Below, piece by piece: positions 26,577 to 36,176 of a stretch of DNA of 64,000 bases (positions are counted from its first letter, which is position 1; the number at the start of each line of letters is the position of its first letter). A program made the position numbers and the translations under genes. This DNA is from Desulfoluna limicola (GTDB taxonomy: Bacteria > Desulfobacterota > Desulfobacteria > Desulfobacterales > Desulfolunaceae), in NCBI RefSeq assembly GCF_021654575.1, contig NZ_AP024488.1, positions 4,363,501 through 4,427,500 of the forward strand. The letters run 5' to 3'. The notes under the pieces were generated by a model. That model ran no database searches, was not told the origin of the DNA, and was given only the letters and a program-made list of their open reading frames with translations.

Positions 26577-28001
26577 TTAAGGCTGGATATCGATGGTGGG
26601 AAAAATCCCTTTCATCTTCCCTGACAGATAGGGCTGCAGGGTGTTGTAAGAGATCATGTGCCCCGCCTGAGCGTGGCCCCTCACCTTGTTGACGTCGCCG
26701 AAATAGGCGCCGTTGGCTTCCAGAATGTGATCAATCCGATGCTCAAAGCCATGAACAAGGTCGTGACCGTTGCCGGTGAAGTGCATGTTCCCCATCGTCA
26801 CCTCGCCGGTCACACTGGAGAGATCGTCCAGGGAGACACTGTGGTTTTTCAAGTCTTCGGCATTGCGGATATACCCCCAGACAGCATGCCGCTCCGGGAT
26901 TGAGAGCGGCTCTTCCACATCAATGATGGTGTGGGGCATCACCATGGATCCGGAACCAATGGAGACGGGCATGCCCGGCTTGCCGTTGATAAAGGAGTTG
27001 AACCCCACGAAGACTTTCTCGGCCAGGTTGGCGTTGATGATCTTGGCACCATGGGCAGTGACGTCGTTCTTCTCCAGGCGGGAGTTGATCACGTAGGAGT
27101 GCTCCTGGGCGTTGGTACCGGGCCCCATCCAGGCGTTGTCCAGATAGGCCCGTTGAGAGACAAGCACGTTTTCATGAATGTGGGTGTCGCCGGCAACGTA
27201 GGCATACCGGTTGAGGGCGGACTTGCTGGAGACGGTCACCGGCGTGGTGGGAACCGCAGCACTGTAGATATCGCTGTAATCCTCTTTCCGGTCCTCCATA
27301 AAATCCCAGAGAATGCCCTCGGGCTTGCCCCCGGGTACATTGGTGATATAGCGGTCCAGCACCTCTTTGTCGTAGGTGTACTTGAACTCAAACGTATCCC
27401 CCTTCATCCAGATGGTGCCGTCGGGAATTTCAACGTGATAGAGATCCGATGCGCTCTGAACAAAGGCGAAGGTTCCCACCTTGCACCCATGCAACGAGGT
27501 AAGGTCCACGGTGGCGAAGGGTGCGATATAGCAGCCTTCCACCAGGGCGCCGTGAATGTTGGAGTAGAAACTTGCAAGGGTGTTGCGGATGAGAAACTCC
27601 TCGGGAGCTTCCGGGTCGTGGGAGTAGTTGTGAATCAGGGTTTTTATGAGGTAGCTGTCCTTGATGTGGATCTCCTCATCTTTCTCCACAGGAATTTCCA
27701 TGCCCTGGATAACCAGGGTGTCCCCTTTGCGCTTCAATTCATCCCCACGCACGTCGGTTTTGTAAAGCACCACGTTGTCGGTGAAGCATTTGCCGAGGAA
27801 ATAGCTGCCTGCCAGGCTGGAGTTCTTGAAGTTCACGTGAAGGGGGTGATGGCTGGTGACGCCATAAAAGGCATTGAAGCGAAGCATCTGCTTTAAGGGA
27901 ACCACATCTTTCGCAAAGGGCTCCGCATCAAAAGAAAATTTCCGTAAGTTCACATTGACCCGGGCAACCACACGATCAATCAGTTTTTCTATCTGTTTCA
28001 T
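26577..28001 (-). CDS. Hexapeptide-repeat (LbH) protein
   Basis: 474 residues from the ATG at 28001, preceded by AAAGGAGG; an in-frame extension to 28076 has no ribosome site. The middle and C-terminal halves carry spaced hexapeptide-like turns (HGALVEGCYIAPFATVDL, DVTAHGAKIINANLAEKVFV), indicating a long left-handed beta helix. The N-terminus holds an MLRFNAFYGVTSHHPLHV segment. It resembles large nucleotidyltransferase-like or acyltransferase-like transferases, but I see no catalytic signature that fixes the reaction. It is transcribed alone, with a strong terminator. Confidence 0.75.
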   Translation of the reverse strand: MKQIEKLIDRVVARVNVNLRKFSFDAEPFAKDVVPLKQMLRFNAFYGVTSHHPLHVNFKNSSLAGSYFLGKCFTDNVVLYKTDVRGDELKRKGDTLVIQGMEIPVEKDEEIHIKDSYLIKTLIHNYSHDPEAPEEFLIRNTLASFYSNIHGALVEGCYIAPFATVDLTSLHGCKVGTFAFVQSASDLYHVEIPDGTIWMKGDTFEFKYTYDKEVLDRYITNVPGGKPEGILWDFMEDRKEDYSDIYSAAVPTTPVTVSSKSALNRYAYVAGDTHIHENVLVSQRAYLDNAWMGPGTNAQEHSYVINSRLEKNDVTAHGAKIINANLAEKVFVGFNSFINGKPGMPVSIGSGSMVMPHTIIDVEEPLSIPERHAVWGYIRNAEDLKNHSVSLDDLSSVTGEVTMGNMHFTGNGHDLVHGFEHRIDHILEANGAYFGDVNKVRGHAQAGHMISYNTLQPYLSGKMKGIFPTIDIQP

Positions 28002-28138
28002 CTTGAATACCTCCTTTGTCGCCGAGACAGGAAAGGGGGTTTTTGCCCCCATGCCGCGCGTAAAAAACAGCGGCATGGTCGTCCGGGGCTTCTAACGGTC
28101 CATGGACCGTCCTGTCCGGCAATTACATCCTATCATTG

Positions 28139-28173
28139 TAAGGGAGTGGACCACAACATGGCCCGCTCCCTTA
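28139..28173. terminator. Hairpin after SulP gene
   Basis: TAAGGGAG pairs with CTCCCTTA, with two more G-C pairs inside, about 30 bases past the SulP stop. There is no T-run, so this is possibly an mRNA 3' stabiliser rather than a terminator. Confidence 0.5.
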
Positions 28174-28201
28174 TGCTCTAAACCGTTTCGACAAATTACC
28201 C

Positions 28202-30367
28202 TCAGGCGCTGACAGCCTCTTCTATGGGCAGATATTTAGACAAGGGACAGCCACCGCAGGCCCCCTCTTCATGAATCTGCTTATAGATGACAGTCAGGGC
28301 CTTCTCCCCGTTGGGGTACAGGTTCTCTCTGCCGATGGTTTCCAGGAGATGCGTGCGTTCCAGCACCGCCACCACCTCCTCCTTCATGGAGCTGAAGGAG
28401 ATACCACGCCCACTTTCGCGAACGGTCTCGATGAGTATCGCCAGGGCCTCTTCCCCGGAGGCATCGACATCGTTGATGCCACTGGACTCGATGAGGATGT
28501 GCCTGAGATCCGGCTTTTCAGTGATGAACTCCAGCACCTTGTCTTCCAGATACGATGCGTTGGTGAAGATGAGGGGACCATCAAAACGGACAACGGCGAT
28601 GTGGTCACATTCGCGCAGCCCGAACTTCACGGAACTTCTGAAGGTATGGTCTTCGGACCTGGAGAGAAGAGCAACGCGTGGACGAAGGTTCTTGTAGATG
28701 AAAACGATAAACGTCAGGGCAACCCCCACCATGATCCCCTCTTCCAGATGGGGCGCAAAGTAGAGGGTGCAGACAAAGGTGAGCACACTGATGATGCCAT
28801 CAGCACGCTTGGCCTTCCAGGCATGCACAAAGCCCTTTACGTTCACCAGCCCGATTACCGCCATCATGATCACCGATGCGAGAACCGCCTGGGGCAGATG
28901 GTAGAGAAGGGGGGTGAAAAAGAGCAGGGTCAGGGCCACCATCACGCTGGTCACAACGGAGGAGATACCGCTGCCGGCGTTGGCCTGAAGGTTTACGGCG
29001 GATCGCGAAAAGGATCCGGACACCGCGTAACTCTGCCCAAAGGATCCGACGATGTTGGCCAGGCCCTGGCCGATCAATTCCTGGTTGGGATCGAGCTTCT
29101 GTCCGGTCTTGGCAGCCATGGCCTTGGCGATGGCAATGGCCTCCATAAAGCCGAGAAGCGAAATGATCACGGCAAAGGGAAGCAGCTGCAGAATGGCCCC
29201 CAAAAAGGTGGTGTTGGCTGGCAAGGCGGGAACCCCCATCTTGAGGCCCTTGGGAATATCCCCAACGACGGCACCGGCGCCGATCATGCTCAGAGAGTCA
29301 AGATTCAGCGGTTTGTTCCCCACCTTCAACCGCCACTTGCGGCCATCGGTTTCCATCCCGGCAGGTTCCTCTCCGCGCACGTAAAAGACAGGGCTCTCCC
29401 CAGTGTCTTTGGAAGCGGCGAAGTGGATCAGGCGAAGAGCCTCACGGGTTTCCCCCGAGGAGGCCTTCAGGGTGTTAATCTGCGCGTTGATTTGAGCCAG
29501 GCTGTATTCAAGCGCCATCTGTTCGGATGAAGGAATGGATCCCGTGGCGTGTTCTTCAACGGCTTTCAGCTTGTTGTTCAGAGCGGCTCGTTCATCCCCA
29601 AGCGCCTTGATCTCAGCCACGTCCTTGTTGAAATCACCGATCATGGCTGTCACCGACGGCGCATTGATACTGCTCGCGGGAACAAGCTGATCATGATTGA
29701 ACTTGAAGGCAAAGGAGATCACCGTGGTGACGGCTACGGCCACCAGCACGTTGGGTATCTTGGGGTTGACCCGTTTGAGCACCACCATGATGGCGATGGA
29801 GAAAACCCCCATGGCGAGGGTCGGAAGATGGGTGTAATGGAGGGCCGACTTGCAGACGTGAAGAATCGTCTCATAGTGGTGAGGCGCCTTGTCCACATAG
29901 ACCCCGAAGAGTTTCGAGAACTGGGATGAGGCGATGATAATGGCCGCTGCGTTGGTAAACCCGTTCACCACCGGATGGGAGAGGAGGTTCACCACCAGGC
30001 CCAGGCGCAGCACACCAAGCAGGAACTGAAAAACACCCACGGTCAGTGCCAATAGCACCGAGTAAGCGATGAATTCCGTACTCCCGGCGGTGGCCAGCGG
30101 TTCGAGTGATGCCGCCGACATAAGCGACACCACCGCCACCGGGCCTGTGGCCAACTGGCGACTGGAGCCAAAAAGAGCCGCCACCATGGGTGGCAGAAAA
30201 GCGGCATAGAGGCCATAGTAGGCCGGAAGACCGGCCAGCTGGGCATATGCCATGGATTGCGGGATGAGAACCATGGCTACGGTAATCCCGGCCACCACGT
30301 CGGTTCGCAATTTCCCTGTGTCGTAGTCCTTGAACCAGAGCAAAAATGGAAACACCTTGGTTAGCAT
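28202..30367 (-). CDS. SulP-family anion transporter with large inserted domain and STAS
   Basis: 721 residues. The SulP membrane domain starts immediately (DVVAGITVAMVLIPQSMAYA), and the C-terminal STAS domain includes ESSGINDVDASGEEAL, the usual regulatory Ser context. Unusually, about 140 residues (roughly 230-375) interrupt the membrane domain. They contain a heptad-like coiled coil (DVAEIKALGDERAALNNKLK) and a beta-rich stretch, so a large extramembrane domain is likely. The final 25 residues hold a Cys pair (ACGGCPL). The substrate could be sulfate, bicarbonate or another anion. It is transcribed alone. Confidence 0.9.
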   Translation of the reverse strand: MLTKVFPFLLWFKDYDTGKLRTDVVAGITVAMVLIPQSMAYAQLAGLPAYYGLYAAFLPPMVAALFGSSRQLATGPVAVVSLMSAASLEPLATAGSTEFIAYSVLLALTVGVFQFLLGVLRLGLVVNLLSHPVVNGFTNAAAIIIASSQFSKLFGVYVDKAPHHYETILHVCKSALHYTHLPTLAMGVFSIAIMVVLKRVNPKIPNVLVAVAVTTVISFAFKFNHDQLVPASSINAPSVTAMIGDFNKDVAEIKALGDERAALNNKLKAVEEHATGSIPSSEQMALEYSLAQINAQINTLKASSGETREALRLIHFAASKDTGESPVFYVRGEEPAGMETDGRKWRLKVGNKPLNLDSLSMIGAGAVVGDIPKGLKMGVPALPANTTFLGAILQLLPFAVIISLLGFMEAIAIAKAMAAKTGQKLDPNQELIGQGLANIVGSFGQSYAVSGSFSRSAVNLQANAGSGISSVVTSVMVALTLLFFTPLLYHLPQAVLASVIMMAVIGLVNVKGFVHAWKAKRADGIISVLTFVCTLYFAPHLEEGIMVGVALTFIVFIYKNLRPRVALLSRSEDHTFRSSVKFGLRECDHIAVVRFDGPLIFTNASYLEDKVLEFITEKPDLRHILIESSGINDVDASGEEALAILIETVRESGRGISFSSMKEEVVAVLERTHLLETIGRENLYPNGEKALTVIYKQIHEEGACGGCPLSKYLPIEEAVSA

Positions 30368-30789
30368 AACGATACTTCCCCCTGAAAATCTAAAATGATT
30401 ACATAAACCTTTCTTTTCCTATTCTTAAAAGGAACTTCCCTGTCCTTTTATATCCTGTGGTCGGGCCTTACAGGCTTTGCACAAACCCTGCCAGTTGTTT
30501 GCAAAACGGCACAGACAAACGACCTGAAGCGCAGTTTCGTCCCGCTGGCTCCAGTGAAGATCAGGCCACTGTTTTTACTTATCGAAAAGCACTCATTGGC
30601 CTTCCCAAACCAAATTAAAAGTCCTTTCCGAGCAATTAGAATGCAGATATATGACAGTGAAAGTTTTGTCAATTGCAAAGCCCCTAAAGGGATGATTCCC
30701 TTTGATTTTTTTATGTGGGATTCTCCGAGGAACAATAAAAAAGCCTTTGGACCCGAGAATAGTACCGCCCAATAAATCCACTGTTTTTT
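30368..30789. other. Spacer with orphan hairpin/T-run
   Basis: About 420 bases upstream of the SulP gene. On the plus strand AAAGGGA-TGAT-TCCCTTT (about 30689-30706) is followed by GATTTTTTTA, which looks like an intrinsic terminator without a plus-strand gene before it. No other structure was recognised. Confidence 0.4.
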
Positions 30790-31059
30790 CTACCGAATAT
30801 CAAGTTCCAGCTCACCAAGCCCCGCCCCTTTTATCCGGAAAACCGAACCACCCCCACTGAAAACAGCTCCCTGAACCAAAACAGCGTTCACAAATCGGAG
30901 TACCCCCGGTCCCGCCAGCCCTAACAAAATGGCACCGAATGCAATAAAAAGAATGCGGGCTTTAAGGGCAGTGAAACGAGCCCGCCTCAGCCCCTCCGCC
31001 GACGGGACAAGCACCTGAAAACCCGGCAAAGAACGCTCAATAAGCCAACCTCCGACCAC
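30790..31059 (-). CDS. Possible small membrane protein
   Basis: 89 codons from a GTG, with one clear hydrophobic stretch (RILFIAFGAILLGLAGPG) and a C-terminal tail GSVFRIKGAGLGELELDIR that looks like folded protein. GGAGG occurs just inside the frame, so the real start may be a few codons later at a rare codon. There is no recognised family. It could be a chance frame. Confidence 0.4.
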   Translation of the reverse strand: MVGGWLIERSLPGFQVLVPSAEGLRRARFTALKARILFIAFGAILLGLAGPGVLRFVNAVLVQGAVFSGGGSVFRIKGAGLGELELDIR

Positions 31060-31095
31060 CCGGATTGCAAGCCTTATGATTCTGGTTTAACGAGT

Positions 31096-31196
31096 ATGCC
31101 ACGTCCTTTCCCCTCAGCCCCAACGAGGCGGAGGGAAAAGGAGGCGAAAATCGGAAAGTGGTTGCGGAGCTTTTTTCAAAAAGCGATCCGCCGGAG
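31096..31196. repeat. Mosaic intergenic repeat, unit 10 (C end; left end unclear)
   Basis: The right end GGAGCTTTTTTCAAAAAGCG followed by ATCCGCCGGAG is a clear C module. The left side holds only a CCTTTCCCCTC/GAGGGAAAAGG hairpin like the centre of the unit at 22407; I could not define the left terminus. Confidence 0.6.
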
Positions 31197-31297
31197 AAAG
31201 GTTGGGAGGACAGAAGGAAGGTGGAAAGGAAACAACGGAAGGCGGAGGGGCCTACACGCAACGGTGTGCCCCCCCCTTTTTTCTGTGCGGAGAGGGA

Positions 31298-32476
31298 TCA
31301 GGGAAGTTTCCCGATAATAACAGAGAGGTCAAGACCGCCATGGGACATCGGGTGCTCATGAAACCCCTCAGGCAGAGGGCGGGGTACCTGTGCCTTAGGA
31401 ACGGCAATGGCTGTTTTCCACCCCTTCCACTCGGCACCCAGGTGGGCCAGAAGACGTTTTACAAAGGCGTCGTTCCCGCCCTTGATCCGTTTTCCATAAG
31501 GAGGGTTAAACACCACAACCCCAGGATCCGCTGAAAGCGAGGCGGGGTTAAGGGCAAAAAAATCGGCCACCTGAAGGGATACCGCCCCTCCAAAAGGCAT
31601 ACCGGCAAGGGTTTTCCCCAAGCGTCCAACAGCCCCTTCATCCAGGTCCGAAGCAAAAATCATCGGGGCCTCGAATCTGCGAATCCCGACCTCGCCCTCC
31701 CGTTTCAGGTGGGCAAACCCCTTCTCCCTGAAAGAGGGCCACGCCTCAAAGGCAAATTGACGAAACAGGCCAGGCGGGGTGTGCGTGGCAAGCATGGCGG
31801 CCTCCAGGCTGAAAGTCCCAGCTCCGCACATGGGGTCCGCCAGGGGTCCGTCACCGGTGTAGCCCGCCATGGCGAGAATGGCCGAGGCCAGGGTCTCACG
31901 AATCGGGGCCCTGCCGCCATGGGTCTTCACCTGCCGCTTGAACAAAGGGTCCCCCACGGCATCCAGAGAGAGGGTAAAATGGTCATCCTCCCCCCTGACG
32001 TAAATTTTCTGAGGAACCGTCCCCTTGCCCCCCCCGGGAAGAGCCTTTGCCACCACCTTCTCCACCCGCTCGGCCACGGCACCGGAGTGATACAGGCGGC
32101 AATGATGCGTGGTCACCACCACCTCAATATCCGCATCGGCGGGCAACCACAGCTCCCAGGGAATTTCGGCCGTGCGCCGCTCCAGGCGATTAAAGCCGTC
32201 AGCTGTAAAGGTACTCAGTCGCACCAGAATCCGGTTGGCAAGGCGAAGGTGCAAGGCGGCTTCCCATAACGTTTCCAGGCGTGCCGAAAACTCCACCCCC
32301 CCGGTCACCCGAGTTACGTCAAGCCCGAGTCGTGCCTCGGCTTCCCGGGCCAGGAGCCCCCCGAGGCCGGGTGTCGCCCCCACATAAAAGGTGTGCTCAC
32401 GGGCCGCCACGCGGCGTCGAACCCTCTTTTCAAAGGCAGAGTCCCCTGCTTTTTTCTCCTGCTGCCGTTCCGACAT
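31298..32476 (-). CDS. THUMP-domain RNA methyltransferase (RlmL/YpsC-like)
   Basis: 392 residues from the ATG at 32476 (GAGG 5 bases upstream); an ATG 6 codons earlier lacks a ribosome site. An N-terminal THUMP region (about 40-160) precedes an UPF0020-type methyltransferase. Its motif I is ADPMCGAGTFSLEAAMLA, and its catalytic motif IV is VVFNPPYGKR. Family members methylate N2 of guanosine in 23S rRNA (RlmL) or tRNA; which applies here is unclear. The overlapping-direction neighbour downstream is a Na/Pi symporter gene on the same strand. Confidence 0.88.
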   Translation of the reverse strand: MSERQQEKKAGDSAFEKRVRRRVAAREHTFYVGATPGLGGLLAREAEARLGLDVTRVTGGVEFSARLETLWEAALHLRLANRILVRLSTFTADGFNRLERRTAEIPWELWLPADADIEVVVTTHHCRLYHSGAVAERVEKVVAKALPGGGKGTVPQKIYVRGEDDHFTLSLDAVGDPLFKRQVKTHGGRAPIRETLASAILAMAGYTGDGPLADPMCGAGTFSLEAAMLATHTPPGLFRQFAFEAWPSFREKGFAHLKREGEVGIRRFEAPMIFASDLDEGAVGRLGKTLAGMPFGGAVSLQVADFFALNPASLSADPGVVVFNPPYGKRIKGGNDAFVKRLLAHLGAEWKGWKTAIAVPKAQVPRPLPEGFHEHPMSHGGLDLSVIIGKLP

Positions 32477-32509
32477 GACGTCCTCACAATCCATGGTGCG
32501 GGAGGGCCC

Positions 32510-34276
32510 CTATATCAAAAGGGCCGTCTCCCGAGTTTGGGTTTCAAGAAATGATTTTGCAATGTTAGAGGAGTACACAACGACCTGAACCATCAGGTGC
32601 ATCAGCTCCATATGAACCTCGTGGGTCTCCATGGACGCCTCCTGCTTTCCCACCAGGCGGTCAAGGTGACGCGCCCGGTACTGAAGCTCCAAGTCAAGGT
32701 ACTTACGCTCTTTGGCCATGATCTTCTGTGCCTTTTCCAGATCCTGCTCGGCAAAGGCTTCCTTAAGAAGGCGGATCTGCTTGCACACCTTCTGATGATA
32801 GATGGTCAGCTCCTCGCGCCCTTCATCGGAGAAATCATGGGTGAGCCGCTTCTTCTTCTCGATGAGGGGCAGCACATTTCGGTGAATGATATCACCGATG
32901 CTCTCCATGTCCTTCACAATGGAAACCATGGCATAGACCACGCGCATCTGCTTCTGCGACGCACCGCTTCGGGCAATGTTCAGCAGGTAGTCGATAATCT
33001 TCTCCTCCAGAAAATCGATCTCCTCCTCGCGACGGTCGACCCCCTCAAGCAGGGTCAACTCGGGATGGTCCTTATCTCTCTTTGGCCTTTGGGTCACAAA
33101 GGGGACAGCCACGGCTTTCAGCAGGTACTCCAGCGCGGATGCCATGCGCGATATTTCGGCACGGGCCAGGTCAAGGGCAAGGGCCGGCGAGAGAATCTTG
33201 CTTTCATCAAGAAACGTGGTGGTGTGCCGGGGAATCGGGCACTCCGTCTCCGGCATGATCTTCATAATCAGGCGGGCAAAGACCTCGGTAAACGGCAGAA
33301 AGATCACCCCGATAACAATGTTGAACACAGAGTGGGCATTGGCAATCTGACGGGCGATGTCGGAATCAAACTCACTGGCCAGCCAGGCGATCCCCCGGGT
33401 AAACTCGGGAATCCAGCCGATGAAAAGCAACACCCCGATCACACGGATCATCACGTTCGCCAGGGCCACCCGTTTTGCGTCCCTGTTGGCACCGATGCTT
33501 GCAAACCCGGCCGTCACACAGGTACCAATATTGGCACCCAGAACCATGGGAATGGATGCCTCAAGGGAGATAAGACCTTCCAGGCCAAGGACCATCAAAA
33601 TACCGATAAAAGCGGTGGAACTTTGAACAACGGCTGTCAGGACAACCCCAATGAGAAGGCCCAGCACCCGGTTCTCCAGGCCCGAGAGCAGGGTGATCAC
33701 CTCATGGCTGCTCCTCAGCGGCCGCATGGAGTCCCCCATGAGCTTCAGGCCGTAGAATAACACCCCGAACCCCAGGAGCACATCCCCGACGGATTTCATC
33801 CCATCGCTCTTTGAGAGAAGCCGGATCAAAAACCCCGCGGCAATCATCAGCAAGGCGTAATCCGTCACCTTGAATGCGATGAGCTGAGCCGTGATGGTCA
33901 TGCCGATACCCGACCCGACGAGCACCCCGATGGTCTGCACGAAGCGCATGAGCCCCGCCTGGACAAACCCCACCAGCATCACGGAAGTGGCACTGCCCGA
34001 CTGAACCAGCATGGTGACCACCACGCCCAAAAGCATCCCACGGTATTTGTTTTTCGTCAGGTTGGCCAGAATGGAACGCAAGCGATCCCCTGCCGCTCGC
34101 TGCATGCCGTCACTCATCAGCTCCATGCCGAAGAGAAAAAAGGCAAGCCCACCCAGCAGGCCCATCATCTGAAGGCCCCAATGGATCTCCGAAAAATCCG
34201 CCGCCCAGGCATCCGCTGCCAGTAAGGTCACCCCTGCAGTCGCCAACCCCGCCAATACTTTTTTCTTAACCCCCAT
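32510..34276 (-). CDS. Na+/phosphate symporter with PhoU domain
   Basis: 588 residues from the ATG at 34276; an ATG at 34330 would add 18 unlikely residues. It opens with a signal-peptide-like segment (KKKVLAGLATAGVTLLAADA) and then has the NptA-type repeats: LGGLAFFLFGMELMSDGMQR, and QSGSATSVMLVGFVQAGL with its inverted partner QSSTAFIGILMV. The C-terminal third is a helical PhoU-like domain. It would import phosphate with sodium. It ends 34 bases before the RlmL-like gene, so the two may be co-transcribed. Confidence 0.92.
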   Translation of the reverse strand: MGVKKKVLAGLATAGVTLLAADAWAADFSEIHWGLQMMGLLGGLAFFLFGMELMSDGMQRAAGDRLRSILANLTKNKYRGMLLGVVVTMLVQSGSATSVMLVGFVQAGLMRFVQTIGVLVGSGIGMTITAQLIAFKVTDYALLMIAAGFLIRLLSKSDGMKSVGDVLLGFGVLFYGLKLMGDSMRPLRSSHEVITLLSGLENRVLGLLIGVVLTAVVQSSTAFIGILMVLGLEGLISLEASIPMVLGANIGTCVTAGFASIGANRDAKRVALANVMIRVIGVLLFIGWIPEFTRGIAWLASEFDSDIARQIANAHSVFNIVIGVIFLPFTEVFARLIMKIMPETECPIPRHTTTFLDESKILSPALALDLARAEISRMASALEYLLKAVAVPFVTQRPKRDKDHPELTLLEGVDRREEEIDFLEEKIIDYLLNIARSGASQKQMRVVYAMVSIVKDMESIGDIIHRNVLPLIEKKKRLTHDFSDEGREELTIYHQKVCKQIRLLKEAFAEQDLEKAQKIMAKERKYLDLELQYRARHLDRLVGKQEASMETHEVHMELMHLMVQVVVYSSNIAKSFLETQTRETALLI

Positions 34277-34350
34277 ACCACACCTGTCCGTCTTGTCTGT
34301 GCATCCATCCATTATAAAAATTCCATACATCGCAGCCCCTCACCCATGGT

Positions 34351-34462
34351 GACTCCGGCGGCAAGGTGTGCCACCTTGAAAGCAGGTAGCGGATGGTCAA
34401 GACCTGTTTGTTAAACCCACCCTCATTCAAACAAGGCGAACGTCCCCCGGCAGGGCCTTCCG
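34351..34462. repeat. Mosaic intergenic repeat, unit 11 (A and degenerate B ends)
   Basis: Left: GACTCCGGCGGC with the hairpin AAGGTG-TGC-CACCTT and GCAGGTAGCGGATG. Right: CTGTTTGTT..., then GTCCCCCGGCAGGGCC, which is an inverted B module with a decayed terminus. Confidence 0.65.
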
Positions 34463-35109
34463 AAAGCGCCAGCGAAACAGCGACCAATGGGTCCTTAAAA
34501 AAAATCAAAGGTGCCATGGATGTTTCATCCATACACCTTCGGCATCGAAACACATCAGTCACACATTTTCAGGCGTCACCTTTTCCGCGCCAGCGTTAAA
34601 TACCCGTCAACGGGCTACAAATCATCTTAGTGAAGGCACTTGGCAACCGTCAACACCATTTGAGCATCTAACATCTGCGCCCCCTCCCCCCTCTCCGCAG
34701 GAACCGCCCCGCAAGTTCCACCGCCATCAGCCAGATTGAGCGGATTGACAACCCTTTCGATATCTTGTATCTAATCCTTCATAATGCATGTGCACGGCCT
34801 GACGATGGGGCATCAGCATGCACGGCAACCCTGCCTGAAAACCGTAAAACAACATCAAAGGCAACTTTGCGCACTGCAGCCGAACACGGTACCCTGACTT
34901 TAGTGCGATGCTCAGGCATCAATAATACCCACGACAAGGTCAGCATAAACAGTGCCTCGCTGCACCAAATTAAGCCTCATGATGAAGACCACCACAGCAT
35001 ATTGCATGCTGGCACGGCCCGTTCGCTATTTTACGAGGTCTGCAGACATTCATTGATCAGTATATTAAGGGCTCCGGCCCATTCGATTTGACCTTCCAAG
35101 GAGGCATCC
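34463..35109. other. Long spacer upstream of ssb
   Basis: About 650 bases. A consensus-like TTGACA at 34745-34750 is followed after 17 bases by TATCTA (19 bases before TCTAAT), a plausible sigma-70 promoter about 340 bases before ssb. That implies a long leader or a small RNA. I found no convincing gene in it. Confidence 0.45.
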
Positions 35110-35709
35110 ATGGCCAGTTTAAACAAGGTGATGATTATTGGAAACCTGGGCAGAGACCCGGAGGTGAGCTACACCCCCAGCGGTCTTGCCATCACCAAAT
35201 TCAGTGTCGCCACCACCGATGTACGGGTGGACCGCAACAGCGGAGAGCGTACGGAACGAACAGAGTGGCACCGAATCACCGTCTTCGGGAAAGTCGCAGA
35301 AAACTGCGGTCGCTTTCTCGCCAAAGGGAGCCAGGTCTATGTGGAAGGGCGCCTCCAGACCAGCTCCTACGAAAAGGACGGCATCACCCGCTACTCCACC
35401 GACATCATCGCCAACCAGGTCACCTTCCTGAGCAAGCGCAACGCAGATGCCGGTGGCCAGCAGGCCGGTGGCGGGTTCGGCGGAGGCCAGAACAATTACC
35501 AGGGCCAGGGTCAAGGTGGCGGCTACAATCAAAACCAGAACCAGGGCGGTGGCTACGGCAGCGCCGGCGGCTATCCCGGCAGCTACAACAACGCCCCCCA
35601 GCAGCCCCCCGCACCTCCCCAGCAGCCCGCTGCACAGCCCCAGGGCGGGGGCTACGGCGGCGGAGACCCCGGGTTCACGAACCCACCCGATGACGACATC
35701 CCCTTTTAG
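35110..35709 (+). CDS. ssb: Single-stranded DNA-binding protein
   Basis: 199 residues with AGGAGG before the ATG. The OB-fold occupies about residues 1-110 (NKVMIIGNLGRDPEVSYTP; TEWHRITVFGK). It is followed by a Gly/Gln/Asn-rich linker and the acidic tip DDDIPF that recruits repair and replication proteins. It is monocistronic, with a terminator. Confidence 0.98.
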   Translation: MASLNKVMIIGNLGRDPEVSYTPSGLAITKFSVATTDVRVDRNSGERTERTEWHRITVFGKVAENCGRFLAKGSQVYVEGRLQTSSYEKDGITRYSTDIIANQVTFLSKRNADAGGQQAGGGFGGGQNNYQGQGQGGGYNQNQNQGGGYGSAGGYPGSYNNAPQQPPAPPQQPAAQPQGGGYGGGDPGFTNPPDDDIPF

Positions 35710-35754
35710 GGAATTCATGCCCCTGCCGCAGGGCCCGAAAAACGAAACGCAAAA

Positions 35755-35784
35755 AAGCCCCCTTGATGACAAGGGGGCTTTTTT
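35755..35784 (+). terminator. Intrinsic terminator of ssb
   Basis: AAGCCCCCTTG and CAAGGGGGCTT form a perfect stem with a short ATGA loop, followed by TTTTTTT. Confidence 0.93.
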
Positions 35785-35800
35785 TTGTTTGAAACAGAAT

Positions 35801-36149
35801 GCCTCGGCGCTTCCCCCTCGTACCTCGGGTCAAATCGCATCGGCCTTCAGCTTAAGCGGAGGGGGAGGAAGAACGGCAGCAAAGCTCATCCAAAATTGAG
35901 GCGCCAGAAGTTTTTTCATGCGTGACTTCAGTCACTCTATCCACCGGAGACATTCAAATCAAAACCAATCCGGTTGAATTTGCGTCACGGCATCCACAGC
36001 GTTACGAAGCTTGTGGAAACGTTCGCGCCACTCCAGGCATTGGAGGCGGGCGCAGCCCGCGTGAACGCCAGTCTGCTTTGGACCGAGGAGCGAGGGACAA
36101 AACGGACTGGCTATCAGCTTTCGAGGTGGCTCACCTCGCCGCCGGAGGC
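35801..36149. repeat. Mosaic intergenic repeat, unit 12 (degenerate left, A right)
   Basis: The right end is clear: TTTCGAGGTGGCTCACCTCG, then CCGCCGGAGGC. The left end (GCCTCGGCGC) is degenerate, but CCCTCGTACCTCGGGTCAAAT matches sequence near A ends elsewhere. Confidence 0.65.
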
Positions 36150-36176
36150 TTGCTTTTCCACCCTTCCCCAAGCCTT

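Noticed and set aside
34765-35091. 108-codon open frame before ssb
   Set aside because: No ribosome site, and a His/Ser/Thr-rich composition without any domain character.
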